Assembly: GCA_021848345.1 (NCBI GenBank)
Contig: JAJZUV010000010.1
Location: 29,417 to 93,416 of the forward strand
Length of the DNA: 64,000 nucleotides
Source: Pseudomonadota bacterium
GTDB lineage: Bacteria > Pseudomonadota > Gammaproteobacteria > Burkholderiales > Burkholderiaceae_C
Reading direction: 5' to 3'
Made by a program: the position numbers and the translations under genes. Below are positions 1 to 9,845 of this stretch, in pieces. Position 1 is the first letter of the stretch. The number at the start of each line of letters is the position of its first letter. The notes under the pieces are model-generated. The model saw only the letters and a program-made list of their open reading frames with translations. It was not told the DNA's origin and searched no databases.

Positions 1-884
1 TAGCTCGCCTCGGAGGGAATGCCCAGCGCGGACAGGTCTTCCCCGGCCATGCCGCGGAACTGCCCCGGCCCGAGGCGCCAGGCCATGCAGTGGTAGGCGA
101 AGTCCGCCAGCGGATGCCCCAGCGTGGACAGCTCCCAGTCCAGCACCGCCAGCACGCGCGGCTCGCTGGGATGGAAGATCAGGTTGTCCATGCGGAAATC
201 GCCGTGCACCACGGCCACCTCGTCGCCCTCGGGAACGTGCTCGGGGAGCCACTGCATCAGGCGTTCCATCGCCTCCAGCGGCTCGGTCTGGCTGGCCCGG
301 TATTGCTGGCTCCAGCGCTCGATCTGACGCGCCACGTAGCGCCCGGGCTTGCCGTAGTCTCCCAGGCCCACTGCGGCGGGGTCGACCCGATGCAGCGCGG
401 CGATGGCGCGGTTCATCGCGTCGAACAACTCCCCGCGCTCGCCCGGCTGCAGCCCCGGCAGGCGAGGGTCGAAGAAGATGCGACCCGCGACGCAGTCCAT
501 GACGTAGAACATGCTGCCGATCACCGACTCGTCGCTGCACAGCAGGCGCATGCGCGGCACCGGCACCTCGCTGCCGGCCAGCGCCGACATCACGCGGTAC
601 TCGCGGTCCACCGCGTGCGCCGAGGGCAGCAGGCGGCCCGGCGGCTTGCGACGCAGCACCCAGCGCCCCTGCCCGGCGTCGCGCAGCAGGTAGGTGGGAT
701 TGGACTGTCCGCCTTCGAACAGCGAGGCGCTCAGCGGAAGGCGCAGTTCCGGCAGGTGCTCGGCGAGGTACTCGCCCAGGCGCCGGGTGTCGATGACCAG
801 CGCCCCGCCGGGCTCGCGCATGCGCACCGAGCCGGCGGTCGCCCCGCCGCCGCGCTCGCCCGGGCTGTCGGCATCGGCGTTCAT
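1..884 (-). CDS. phosphotransferase family protein (APH/choline-kinase-like, acyl-CoA dehydrogenase-associated), 3' end beyond the left window edge
   Basis: Own translation from ATG at 884: MNADADSPGERGGG...LFEGGQSNPTYLLRDAG...VLRRKPPGRLLPSAHAVDREYRV...; further on HPSEPRVLAVLDWELSTLGHPLADFAYHCMAWRL motif. No stop before base 1. Confidence 0.85.
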   Translation of the reverse strand, partial: MNADADSPGERGGGATAGSVRMREPGGALVIDTRRLGEYLAEHLPELRLPLSASLFEGGQSNPTYLLRDAGQGRWVLRRKPPGRLLPSAHAVDREYRVMSALAGSEVPVPRMRLLCSDESVIGSMFYVMDCVAGRIFFDPRLPGLQPGERGELFDAMNRAIAALHRVDPAAVGLGDYGKPGRYVARQIERWSQQYRASQTEPLEAMERLMQWLPEHVPEGDEVAVVHGDFRMDNLIFHPSEPRVLAVLDWELSTLGHPLADFAYHCMAWRLGPGQFRGMAGEDLSALGIPSEAS

Positions 885-887
885 GGC

Positions 888-1889
888 TCAGCCCACCCGC
901 ACCAGTTGCTTGCCGAAGTTCTCGCCGCGCAGCAGGCCGATGAAGGCCTCGGGCGCGCGCTCCAGGCCCTCGGCCACGGTCTCGCGCCAGCGCAGCTTGC
1001 CCGCCGCGGCCAGTTCCGCCAGTTCGCGCAGCGCCTGCGGCCACAGCTCCATGTGCTCCGAGACGATGAAACCCTGCAGCTTCAGGCGATGGATCAGCAC
1101 CGCGCGCAGGTTGCGCATCGGATGCGGCTCGGTGGCGTTGTAGTCCGAGATCATGCCGCACAGGGCCACGCGTCCGAAGGGCCGCATGAGCCCCAGCAGG
1201 CGGTCGAAGATCTCCCCGCCGACGTTCTCGAACAGACAATCGGCGCCGTCGGGAAGCGCGGCCCGCAGGTCCTCGCCCAGGCGACCGGCCTTGTAGTCCA
1301 CGCAGGCGTCGAAACCCAGCTCGCCGAGCACGTAGCGGCACTTGGCCTCGCCGCCGGCCACGCCCACCACGCGGCAGCCCCGCGCCTTGGCGAGTTGGCC
1401 CACCACCGCGCCCACCGCGCCGGAGGCCGCCGTCACCACCACGGTCTCGCCGGCCTTGGGCTCGCAGATGCGCAGCAGCCCGTACCAGGCGGTCACCCCG
1501 GGCATGCCCAGCGCGCCCAGGTAGGCCTGCAGGGGCACGCGCGAGTCGTCCACCTTCATCAGCGCGCGCGCCGGCGCGCAGCCGTAGCGCTGCCAGCCCA
1601 GCATGCCCACCACCTTGTCGCCGGGGCGCAGATCCGGATGGCGCGACTCGACCACTTCGCCCACGGTGCCCCCGATCATCACGGCGCCCAGCGCCACCGG
1701 TTCGGCGTAGGACTTCGCGTCCGACATGCGCCCGCGCATGTACGGGTCCAGCGACAACCACAGGTTGCGCACCAGCACCTCGCCCTCTCCGGGTGTCGGC
1801 ATCGGCGCCTGCTGGATCTTGAAATGACGGGCTTCGGGCCAGCCCACCGGGCGTTCGGCCAGCAGGACCTGCAGGTTGTTCGTGCTCAT
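888..1889 (-). CDS. NADP-dependent oxidoreductase, MDR superfamily (CurA/PTGR-like)
   Basis: MSTNNLQVLLAERPVGWPEARHFKIQQAPMPTPGEGEVLVRNLWLSLDPYMRGRMSD...; VTAASGAVGAVVGQLAKARG nucleotide-binding motif. Confidence 0.9.
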   Translation of the reverse strand: MSTNNLQVLLAERPVGWPEARHFKIQQAPMPTPGEGEVLVRNLWLSLDPYMRGRMSDAKSYAEPVALGAVMIGGTVGEVVESRHPDLRPGDKVVGMLGWQRYGCAPARALMKVDDSRVPLQAYLGALGMPGVTAWYGLLRICEPKAGETVVVTAASGAVGAVVGQLAKARGCRVVGVAGGEAKCRYVLGELGFDACVDYKAGRLGEDLRAALPDGADCLFENVGGEIFDRLLGLMRPFGRVALCGMISDYNATEPHPMRNLRAVLIHRLKLQGFIVSEHMELWPQALRELAELAAAGKLRWRETVAEGLERAPEAFIGLLRGENFGKQLVRVG

Positions 1890-1956
1890 CGATGTCTCCG
1901 GAAGAAAGTGCCCTGGATGGACGCCCCACGCCGGCCGCATGCCGGCTCGGGGCGCG

Positions 1957-4053
1957 TCAGGCGTCGTGGAAGCCCGCGCCGCACGCGGCCAGGCGCGCCA
2001 GCCAGGGCGCGGGTTCCCAGAAGGCGGCGTCCGCGCCGGGCTGCGCGGCGAACTCGCGCATGCGCCGGGCCGCCATGTAGCTGCCCTGCATGTCGGCCCA
2101 CAGCAGCGGGCCGCCGCGCCACGGCGGGAAGCCGTAGCCGGCCAGATACACCATGTCGATGTCGGAGGCGCGCTGCGCGACGCCCTCCTCGAGGATGCGG
2201 GCCGCCTCGTTGACCAGCGCATAGATGCAGCGTTCGACGATCTCGAGATCGGTCACGGCGCGCGCGCTCACCCCGATGTCCTTGCGGTACTGCCGGATCA
2301 GAGCGTCCACCTCGGGATCGGGCAGCGCCTCGCGGCTGCCGCTCTCGTAGCGGTACCAGCCGGCACCCGTCTTCTGTCCGAAGCGCCCCAGCTCGCACAG
2401 GCGATCGGCCAGGCGGGAGTAGCGCACCTGCGGCTTGTCGACGTAGCGGCGCTTGCGGATGGCCCAGCCGATGTCGTTGCCCGCCAGATCGCTCATGCGG
2501 AACGGACCCATGGCCATGCCCCATTCCTCCAGCGCGCGGTCGACCTGCTGCGGGGACGCGCCCTCCTCCACCAGGAAATGGGCCATGCGTCCGTAGTGCT
2601 CCAGCATGCGGTTGCCGATGAATCCGTCGCACACGCCGGACACCACCGCGGTCTTGCGGATGCCGCGGGCCAGGCGCATGACGGTGGCCAGCACCTCGGC
2701 CGAGGTGGCCTTGCCGCGCACCACCTCCAGCAGTTTCATCACGTTGGCCGGGCTGAAGAAATGCATGCCGACCACGTCCGCCGGGCGGCGCGTGAAGGCG
2801 GCGATCGCGTCCAGGTCCAGGGTCGAGGTGTTGGAGGCCAGGATGGCGCCCTCGCGCGCCACCGCGTCCAGGCGCTCGAACACCTCCCGCTTGACCTGCA
2901 GGTCCTCGAACACCGCCTCGACGATCAGATCGCAGGGCGCCAGCGCGTCGAACTCCAGGCTGGGCCGCAGCAGCGCCATGCGCTGCTCCACCTGCTGCGC
3001 GCTCAGCCGCCCGCTGCGCACCGAGCGCTCGTAATTCGCGCGCACCGTGGCCAGGCCGCGTTCCAGCGCCTCCTGCCTGGCCTCCACCAGCACCACCGGA
3101 ATGCCGGCGTTGAGAAAATTCATCGCGATGCCGCCGCCCATGGTGCCGGCGCCCACCACGCCGACCAGGCGCACCGGGCGCACCGGCGTGTCCTCGGCCA
3201 CGCCGCGCACGTGCGCGGCCGCGCGCTCGGCGAAGAAGGCGTGGCGCATGGCGTGCGACTCGGGCGTGGCCAGCAGCGCGAAGAACAACCAGCGCTCGAG
3301 CTCCATGCCGGCGTCGAAGTCGCCCAGGCTGGCCGCCACCGCGTCGATGGCGTGCAGGCGCGCCGGCTGGCGCGGGTACTGGCGTCGCGCCACCTCGCGG
3401 CGCGCCTCCAGCAGCTCCCCCGGGGGCTGGCTCGCATCCGCAACGTCGCGCTCGCGCAGTCGGGGCAGCGCGCCCGCATCGGCCAGGCGGCGCGCCAGCG
3501 CGCAGGCGGCGCCCGGCAGGTCGTCGTCCACCACGGCATCGAACAGGCCACCGTCGCGCAACTGCGCGGCCGGCACGGGATCTCCCGACACGATCAGGTC
3601 CAGCGCGCGCGCCAGCCCCAGGGCTCGCGGCAGGCGCTGGGTGCCGCCGCTGCCCGGAATCAGCCCGAGCTTGACCTCGGGCAACCCGACCAGCGCGTCG
3701 GCCAGCGCCACGCGGCCGTGACAGGCCAGCGAGAACTCCAGCCCCCCGCCCACGCAGGTGCCGTGGATCGCGGCCACCACGGGCTTCGGACTTCGCTCGG
3801 CCACCTGCAGCACGTCCAGCAGATGCGGAGAGGCCACCATCTGCGGCTTGCCGAACTCGCGGATGTCCGCGCCGCCGCTGAACAGCCTGCCCGCGCCGCT
3901 GACCACGATGGCCCGCACCGCCGGGTCGGCGGCGGCGGCGTCGAGCGCCTCGATGAGCAGCCTGCGCTGCTCCAGCCCGAAACCGTTGACCGGCGGGTTG
4001 TCCAGCGTGAGCATGGCGACGTCGCCGTCGACGCGCATATGGACCTGGGACAT
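1957..4053 (-). CDS. bifunctional enoyl-CoA hydratase / 3-hydroxyacyl-CoA dehydrogenase (FadB/FadJ-type)
   Basis: N-terminal crotonase domain (GTCVGGGLEFSLACHGRVA), then GVVGAGTMGGGIAMNFLNAGIPVVLVE NAD-binding and HFFSPANVMKLLEVVRG motifs. Confidence 0.93.
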   Translation of the reverse strand: MSQVHMRVDGDVAMLTLDNPPVNGFGLEQRRLLIEALDAAAADPAVRAIVVSGAGRLFSGGADIREFGKPQMVASPHLLDVLQVAERSPKPVVAAIHGTCVGGGLEFSLACHGRVALADALVGLPEVKLGLIPGSGGTQRLPRALGLARALDLIVSGDPVPAAQLRDGGLFDAVVDDDLPGAACALARRLADAGALPRLRERDVADASQPPGELLEARREVARRQYPRQPARLHAIDAVAASLGDFDAGMELERWLFFALLATPESHAMRHAFFAERAAAHVRGVAEDTPVRPVRLVGVVGAGTMGGGIAMNFLNAGIPVVLVEARQEALERGLATVRANYERSVRSGRLSAQQVEQRMALLRPSLEFDALAPCDLIVEAVFEDLQVKREVFERLDAVAREGAILASNTSTLDLDAIAAFTRRPADVVGMHFFSPANVMKLLEVVRGKATSAEVLATVMRLARGIRKTAVVSGVCDGFIGNRMLEHYGRMAHFLVEEGASPQQVDRALEEWGMAMGPFRMSDLAGNDIGWAIRKRRYVDKPQVRYSRLADRLCELGRFGQKTGAGWYRYESGSREALPDPEVDALIRQYRKDIGVSARAVTDLEIVERCIYALVNEAARILEEGVAQRASDIDMVYLAGYGFPPWRGGPLLWADMQGSYMAARRMREFAAQPGADAAFWEPAPWLARLAACGAGFHDA

Positions 4054-4103
4054 GGGGGTCTCCTGGCGGTAGGAAGGAAGGATGGGCCTCGGGACCGTGC
4101 GTT

Positions 4104-4937
4104 TCAGTCGTGCACGGCCTGACGCAGGCGCTCGGCCAGTTCCAGCAGGCGCGGGCGCGCCTGCTCGAGCAGGAAGGCGGGGGACAGCTGGAAAGCCGGC
4201 CCGCCGCAGTTGATGGCCATGCGCGGCATGCCGCGACCGGCGTCGACGGCCACGGCGATGGCGTTCACGTCGGGCTGCCAGTCGCCGAAGGAACAGGCGC
4301 AGCCGAGTTCCCTCGCCTCGCGCAGCGAGCGCTCGATGCCGGCATGCAGCGCGGGCCAGTGCTCGCCTTCCTGCCCGGCCAGGTCCTCCAGCACCTGCGC
4401 GCGCTCGGCCTCGGGCAATGCGGCGAGCCACGCCCGCCCCATGGCTGTGCTGCCCAGGGGAATGCGCGAGCCCACGTCGAGGCTCAGGGTCAGCGCGGAG
4501 GAGCTGCGGCAATTCTCCACGTAGATCATCGACAGGCGGTCGCGGACACCCAGCGAGACCATGGTGCCGGTGGCGTCCGCGAGTTGCTGCATCCACGGCC
4601 GCGCGAGCTGGCGCATGTCCATGCGTGCCAGCACGCTGCTGCCCAGGGCCAGCGTGGCACTGCCCAGACGGTACTTGCCGCTTGATTCATCCACGCTCAG
4701 GTAGCCCAGACGGGTCAGCGTATAGGTCAGGCGCGACACCGTGGACTTGGGCAAGGCACAGCGCCGCGCGATGTCCTGGTTGCCCAGCGCGCCGTCGCGG
4801 GAGCGAAAACAGGCCAGCACCTCCAGGCCCCGCGCCAGGGCCGTGACGAACTGGCGCTGGTCGACGCCGCCGGCCGACGCCGCGTCGCGCGCGTCTCGCG
4901 CCTGCCCTCGTCCAGGTCCCGTGCCGCCTGCATCCAT
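4104..4937 (-). CDS. IclR family transcriptional regulator
   Basis: FVTALARGLEVLACFRSRDGALGNQDIARRCALPKSTVSRLTYTLTRLGYL HTH followed by an IclR effector domain. Confidence 0.93.
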   Translation of the reverse strand: MDAGGTGPGRGQARDARDAASAGGVDQRQFVTALARGLEVLACFRSRDGALGNQDIARRCALPKSTVSRLTYTLTRLGYLSVDESSGKYRLGSATLALGSSVLARMDMRQLARPWMQQLADATGTMVSLGVRDRLSMIYVENCRSSSALTLSLDVGSRIPLGSTAMGRAWLAALPEAERAQVLEDLAGQEGEHWPALHAGIERSLREARELGCACSFGDWQPDVNAIAVAVDAGRGMPRMAINCGGPAFQLSPAFLLEQARPRLLELAERLRQAVHD

Positions 4938-5021
4938 GGTCCTCGCTCCCCGTGGCCGGCCGGGCCGGACCGCCTTGACAGCCCCCGGACCCGACGGAAG
5001 AATGGCCCCATTCTAGCCTCA

Positions 5022-5036
5022 TGGAACAACGTTCCG
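5022..5036. promoter_or_regulatory. candidate IclR-type operator (tGGAACaacGTTCCg inverted repeat)
   Basis: GGAAC-N3-GTTCC in the divergent intergenic region between the IclR gene and the acyl-CoA dehydrogenase; a second palindrome GAATGG-cc-CCATTC lies at 5000-5013. Confidence 0.55.
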
Positions 5037-5076
5037 CACAGCGGTTTTACCCACCAGGCACGACCCAGGAAGCCGC

Positions 5077-6276
5077 ATGGACTTGGACATCCTCCCGGAG
5101 CTTGCCGAACTGCGCGGCGAACTGCGCCGAACCCTGCGCGAACTGCTCCCCGACGCATTGCGCCGCAAGGTGCTGCTGGGCCGGCGCCTGGGACGGGAGG
5201 ATTACCTGGACTGGCAGCGCCTGCTGCACTCGCGGCAACTGGGCGCGGTGCACTGGCCGCGCGAATGGGGCGGCCTCGACTGGAGCCCCGCGCAGGCCGC
5301 CGTGTTCGACGAGGAGTGCGCGCGCCTGGGCGCGCCGCGCCAATTGCCCTTCGGGCTCAAGATGCTCGCGCCGGTGTTGCTGCGCTTCGGCACGCCCGAG
5401 CAGCGTGCGCGCCTGCTGCCCCCCATCGTCGAGGGACGCAGTTGGTGGTGCCAGGGCTATTCCGAACCCGGCGCCGGCTCCGACCTGGCTTCGCTGAAGA
5501 CCCGCGCGCTGCGCGACGGCGAGGACTTCGTGCTGCACGGGCAGAAGACCTGGACCACGCTGGCCCAGCATGCCGACTGGATGTTCTGCCTCGCCCGCAC
5601 CGACCCCGAGGCCCGTCCGCAGAGCGGCATCTCCTTCCTGCTGGTGGACATGCGCAGCCCCGGCGTGCAGGTGCGCCCGATTCGCCTGCTCGACGGCGAA
5701 CACGAGGTCAACGAGGTCTGGCTGGACGGCGTGCGGGTGCCGCGCGAGAACCTGGTCGGCGAGTTGCACCAGGGCTGGACGGTGGCCAAGTACCTGCTCG
5801 GCCACGAGCGCACCAACATCGCCGGAATCGGCACCATCCAGCGCGAACTCGACCGCCTGCGCGCCCTGGCGAACGAGCCGGACGACCTGGGGCATCGGCC
5901 GGGCGCGCAGCCGCTGCTGGCGGCCGACATCGCCGAACTCGAGATCGAGCTGCTCGCGCTCGAGGCCACGCAGGCGCGCATGCTGCAGGGCGAGGGTCCG
6001 CCGGGCGCGGAGGCCTCGATGCTCAAGGTGCTCGGCAGCCGGCTGCAGCAACGGGTCAGCGAACTGTTGATCCGTGCCGCGGGAGCCCGCGCGCTGCCCT
6101 TCGAGCCCGAGGCCTTCGAGCCCTCGCCGGGCTTCGAGCCGGTGGCCGGGGAGGACTGCGCGCTGCTGGGCGCGCAGTACGCGAACTGGCGCAAGGTGTC
6201 GATCTACGGCGGGAGCAACGAGATCCAGTGCAACATCCTGGCCCGCGCGCTGGGCCTCGACGAAGGCCGTGCCTGA
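5077..6276 (+). CDS. acyl-CoA dehydrogenase family protein
   Basis: WCQGYSEPGAGSDLASLKTRA and YGGSNEIQCNILARALGL motifs. Confidence 0.93.
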   Translation: MDLDILPELAELRGELRRTLRELLPDALRRKVLLGRRLGREDYLDWQRLLHSRQLGAVHWPREWGGLDWSPAQAAVFDEECARLGAPRQLPFGLKMLAPVLLRFGTPEQRARLLPPIVEGRSWWCQGYSEPGAGSDLASLKTRALRDGEDFVLHGQKTWTTLAQHADWMFCLARTDPEARPQSGISFLLVDMRSPGVQVRPIRLLDGEHEVNEVWLDGVRVPRENLVGELHQGWTVAKYLLGHERTNIAGIGTIQRELDRLRALANEPDDLGHRPGAQPLLAADIAELEIELLALEATQARMLQGEGPPGAEASMLKVLGSRLQQRVSELLIRAAGARALPFEPEAFEPSPGFEPVAGEDCALLGAQYANWRKVSIYGGSNEIQCNILARALGLDEGRA

Positions 6277-7391
6277 TGACGGACACCACCGAACAACAAC
6301 GCATGCTCGGCGACTCGCTGCTGCGTTTCGCGCAGCGCGAGTACGACTTCGAGCAACGCCGGCGCGTGCTGCGCGAAGGCGGTTTCGACCCCGCGCGCTG
6401 GCAGGGCCTGTGCGATCTGGGCCTCGCGGCCCTGCTGGTGCCGCAGGAACACGGCGGCCTGCAGGCGCCGCTGGCCGACGCGCTGCACGCGCTGCAACGG
6501 CTGGGGCCCGCGCTGGTGCTCGAACCGGTGCTGGGAAGCTGCGTGCTGGCCACGCGAGTGCTCGCGAGCGCCGGCGGCCCCGCCGCCGCGCGGTGGCTGC
6601 CGCGACTGGCCGAGGGCACCATCGGCAGCGTCGCCGTGTTCGAGCCGGGCAGCGACTTCGACCACGACAACCCGCGCTGCGCCGCCCGCGCCGACGCGGG
6701 CGGCTGGGTGCTCGACGGCACCAAGAGCCTGGTGCTGCAGGCCGAGCGCGCGGGCGTGCTGGTGGTCCTGGCACGCTGCGAGGACGGCGCCCCGGGCTGG
6801 TTCGCCGTGCCCGCCGATGCCGGCGGAGTCTCGCTGCGCCCCCATGCGCTGCTGGACGGCCAGCGTGCCGCCGAACTGCGCCTGCGGGAGGTCCGCGTGC
6901 CGGCCGAGGCGCGCCTGCACGGCGACGCCCGGGCCCTGGTCGCGGAGCTGCGCGACCTGTGGCTGGCGGCCGTCTGCGCGGATGCCGTCGGCGTGATGCA
7001 GGCCTCGCTGGATGCCACCGTGGCCTACCTCAACACCCGCGTGCAGTTCGGCCGCGCGCTGGCCGCGCAGCAGGTGCTGCGCCATCGCGCCGCGGAGCTC
7101 TGGATGGAACTCGAGCAGGCACGCTCCATGGTCTGGCTGGCCGCCCGCGCGCTGGACACGGAGCCGCCGCCGCGCCGCGCCTGCCTGATGGCGGCGGTCA
7201 AGGCCCGCGTCGGACGCGCCTGTCGCGAAATCTCGCAAGGCAGCGTGCAATTGCACGGCGGCATCGGACTGAGCGACGAGTTGCCCCTCAGCCACTGGTT
7301 CAAGCGCCTGTGCCTGGCCGATCTCTGGCTCGGCGACAGTCGCCGGCAGCTCACGCGCTACCGGCAGGCTCGCGCCGGCGAGCCGGCCTGA
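6276..7391 (+). CDS. acyl-CoA dehydrogenase family protein (second subunit/paralogue)
   Basis: Overlaps the upstream stop (TGATG); C-terminal QGSVQLHGGIGLSDELPLSHWFKRL motif. Confidence 0.92.
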   Translation: MTDTTEQQRMLGDSLLRFAQREYDFEQRRRVLREGGFDPARWQGLCDLGLAALLVPQEHGGLQAPLADALHALQRLGPALVLEPVLGSCVLATRVLASAGGPAAARWLPRLAEGTIGSVAVFEPGSDFDHDNPRCAARADAGGWVLDGTKSLVLQAERAGVLVVLARCEDGAPGWFAVPADAGGVSLRPHALLDGQRAAELRLREVRVPAEARLHGDARALVAELRDLWLAAVCADAVGVMQASLDATVAYLNTRVQFGRALAAQQVLRHRAAELWMELEQARSMVWLAARALDTEPPPRRACLMAAVKARVGRACREISQGSVQLHGGIGLSDELPLSHWFKRLCLADLWLGDSRRQLTRYRQARAGEPA

Positions 7392-7423
7392 CTTCCAGCC
7401 CCCGAGCCCAGGAGCCCATTCCC

Positions 7424-8278
7424 ATGCAGGACTTCTCCGACCGCGTCGCGGTCATCACCGGCGCCGCCGGAGGCATCGGCCTCGCGCTGGCCCGCCAGGC
7501 CTTGGCCCGCGGCATGCGCCTGGTGCTCAGCGATGTCGACGCGGCGGCGCTGGATGCCGCCGGACGCTCCCTCGGCGCCGATCCCGCGCGCCTGCTCACC
7601 CACGCGGCCGACGTCAGCCGCGATGCCGAGGTCGCCGCGCTGGCGGACGCCGCCTTCGCGCGCTTCGGCGCGGTACACCTGTTGTGCAACAACGCCGGCG
7701 TCGGTTTCAGCCGACTCGCCGTCGAGCACAGCGCGGCCGACTGGGAGTGGGTGATCGGGGTCAACCTGTTCGCCGTGGCCCACGGCATCCGGCATTTCCT
7801 GCCGCGCATGCAGGCCGCGGGCGCCCGCGCGCACGTGCTCAACACGGCCTCGGCCGCGGGCCTCGTGTCCACCCCGGGCCTGGCCGCCTACAACGCCAGC
7901 AAGCAGGGCGTGGTGGCCTTGTCGGAGACCCTGCGCGCCGAACTGGCCGCGCAGCGCAGCCCCATCGGCGTGTCGGTGCTGTGCCCGGCCTGGGTTCCCA
8001 CCGCGATCCACGCCAGCAGCCGCGCGCGTCCCGAACGCTTCGGCGCGACCGCGCCGGCATCCGAGGCCTCCCGACCCTACGAGCAGGGCATGGAACATGC
8101 CGTGCTGGCCGGGCGCCTGAGCGCCGACGACATCGCGCGCACCGCCTTCGAGGCGGTGGCGCGCGAGCAGTTCTACATCCTCCCGCATAGCCGCATCGGC
8201 CAGGCCGTGCAGGAACGCTTCGCCGAGATCGCGGCCGCCGCCGTGCCCACCGCGCCCTCCCGGGCGCCATCGCCATGA
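7424..8278 (+). CDS. SDR family oxidoreductase
   Basis: MQDFSDRVAVITGAAGGIGLALARQ; NNAGVGF; YNASKQG. Confidence 0.93.
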   Translation: MQDFSDRVAVITGAAGGIGLALARQALARGMRLVLSDVDAAALDAAGRSLGADPARLLTHAADVSRDAEVAALADAAFARFGAVHLLCNNAGVGFSRLAVEHSAADWEWVIGVNLFAVAHGIRHFLPRMQAAGARAHVLNTASAAGLVSTPGLAAYNASKQGVVALSETLRAELAAQRSPIGVSVLCPAWVPTAIHASSRARPERFGATAPASEASRPYEQGMEHAVLAGRLSADDIARTAFEAVAREQFYILPHSRIGQAVQERFAEIAAAAVPTAPSRAPSP

Positions 8279-9249
8279 ATGCCCTGATGTGCCATGCCTT
8301 CGGGCCGATCTCCCGGTTGCGCCTGGAATCAGCGCCCGATCCCGTGCCCGGCCCCGGCCAGGTGGTCGTGCGCGTACGCGCCTGCTCGCTGAACTTCCCC
8401 GACGCGCTGATCGTGCAGGGCCTGTACCAGGTCAAGCCTGCGCTGCCCTTCTCGCCCGGCGCCGAGTTCGCCGGCGTGGTCGAAATCGTCGGCGAGGGCG
8501 TGCGGCATCCACGCGTGGGCGACGCCGTCGTGGCCTTCGCCGGCCATGGCGGCCTGGCCGAGCGCTGCGTGGTCGACGCCGTGCGGCTTCTGCCCCTGCC
8601 GGCGGGCATGGACTTCGCGCAAGGCGCGGCCTTCCTGCTGACCTACGGTACCGCGCTGCACGCGCTGCGCGGCGTGGCCGGCGTGCGCGAGGGGCAGACC
8701 CTGCTCGTGCTGGGCGCCGCCGGCGGCGTCGGGCTGGCCGCGGTGGAAGTGGGCAAGGCGCTGGGCGCGCGCGTGCTCGCGGCGGCTTCCAGCGCCGCCC
8801 GCCTGGAGCTCGCGCAGCGCCACGGAGCCGATGCCGGCATCGACTATTCCACGCAGGACCTGCGCCGGCGCGTGCTCGAACTCACGGACGGACGCGGCGC
8901 CGACGTGGTGCTCGACCCGGTGGGCGGCAGCTACGCCGAAAGCGCCTTGCGCGCCACGGCCTGGCGCGGCAGCTACCTCGTGGTCGGCTTCGCCGCCGGC
9001 GAGATCCCGCGCCTGCCGCTCAACCTGGTGCTGCTGCAGGAACGCAGGGTGCTCGGCGTGTACTGGGGGGAGGCCCTGCAGCGCGACCCGCAGGCCCACC
9101 TGCGCGACGTGGAGCAACTGGTGACCTGGTTCTCCGAGGGGCGGCTGCGCCCGCCCGTCACCGAGCGCGTCGGGCTGGACGGCGCGCTCGACGCGCTGCA
9201 GCGCATGGCGGCGCGCCAGGTCATGGGCAAGGTGGTGGTGGAGGTATAG
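8275..9249 (+). CDS. NADPH:quinone oxidoreductase family protein (zinc-free MDR)
   Basis: MNALMCHAFGPISRLRLESAPDPVPGPGQVVVRVRACSLNFPD; VLGAAGGVGLAAVEVGKALGARV; ATG overlaps the SDR stop. Confidence 0.92.
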   Translation: MNALMCHAFGPISRLRLESAPDPVPGPGQVVVRVRACSLNFPDALIVQGLYQVKPALPFSPGAEFAGVVEIVGEGVRHPRVGDAVVAFAGHGGLAERCVVDAVRLLPLPAGMDFAQGAAFLLTYGTALHALRGVAGVREGQTLLVLGAAGGVGLAAVEVGKALGARVLAAASSAARLELAQRHGADAGIDYSTQDLRRRVLELTDGRGADVVLDPVGGSYAESALRATAWRGSYLVVGFAAGEIPRLPLNLVLLQERRVLGVYWGEALQRDPQAHLRDVEQLVTWFSEGRLRPPVTERVGLDGALDALQRMAARQVMGKVVVEV

Positions 9250-9394
9250 ACCCGGAGCTCCCGACCTCGACCCGGTGCCGGATCAAGCTTCGTGCGCGTT
9301 CGCACGCGCACGTCGGCCGGGCCCGGTCTAGATTGGACGCCGCAGGGCCGCCGTTCGCGGGCCCTGCTCGCAACCCCACACCGCGGAGAATGCC

Positions 9395-9598
9395 ATGCCC
9401 CCATCCACCAAGCCCCCTCGCGCCCCCGGCGTGTCGCCCAAGGCCCCGGCCGAGCGGCGCGCCCCCACCCGCGACACCGAAGCGCCGCGCGAGCAGGCCG
9501 CGGCGGAGGAAATCGCCGGGCGCCACGCCAACACCGGCCAGAAGGATCACAAGGCCGCGCGCACGGCACGGCGCACCGTCGACCTGAAGGCGCGCTGA
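9395..9598 (+). CDS. small hypothetical protein (67 aa, Pro/Ala/Arg-rich)
   Basis: ORF with a plausible upstream region (ccgcggagaatgcc) in an otherwise empty intergenic gap; no recognised domain. Confidence 0.45.
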   Translation: MPPSTKPPRAPGVSPKAPAERRAPTRDTEAPREQAAAEEIAGRHANTGQKDHKAARTARRTVDLKAR

Positions 9599-9728
9599 AC
9601 GCGCCGGCGCTTGCCGCCCGCGCCTGGCTCGCGCGGGCGCGGCCCGCCCCCTTCCCCCTGCCCCGCTGCCGGATGCGCTATCCGACGCGCAGCGCGGCCC
9701 TGTCGACGTATCGACTACCCAGGTCTTT

Positions 9729-9759
9729 GCCCGCGTGCGCACAATCGCCGCACGCGGGC
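9729..9759. other. intergenic hairpin: 11-bp perfect stem GCCCGCGTGCG / CGCACGCGGGC, 9-nt loop
   Basis: Direct reading of the sequence; no T-tract. Confidence 0.6.
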
Positions 9760-9845
9760 CGTCCAGGCTTGCGCCGCCCGGCCCCCCTTGCCCCCCAGTC
9801 CGCCCCTGTCGCCGGCCCCAGCCGCAGTTCCGACGATGTCCGACG

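Noticed and set aside
90-2213. 707-aa plus-strand ORF (and similar long plus ORFs to 4122)
   Set aside because: Antisense shadow of phosphotransferase, oxidoreductase and FadB/J genes with recognisable motifs on the minus strand.
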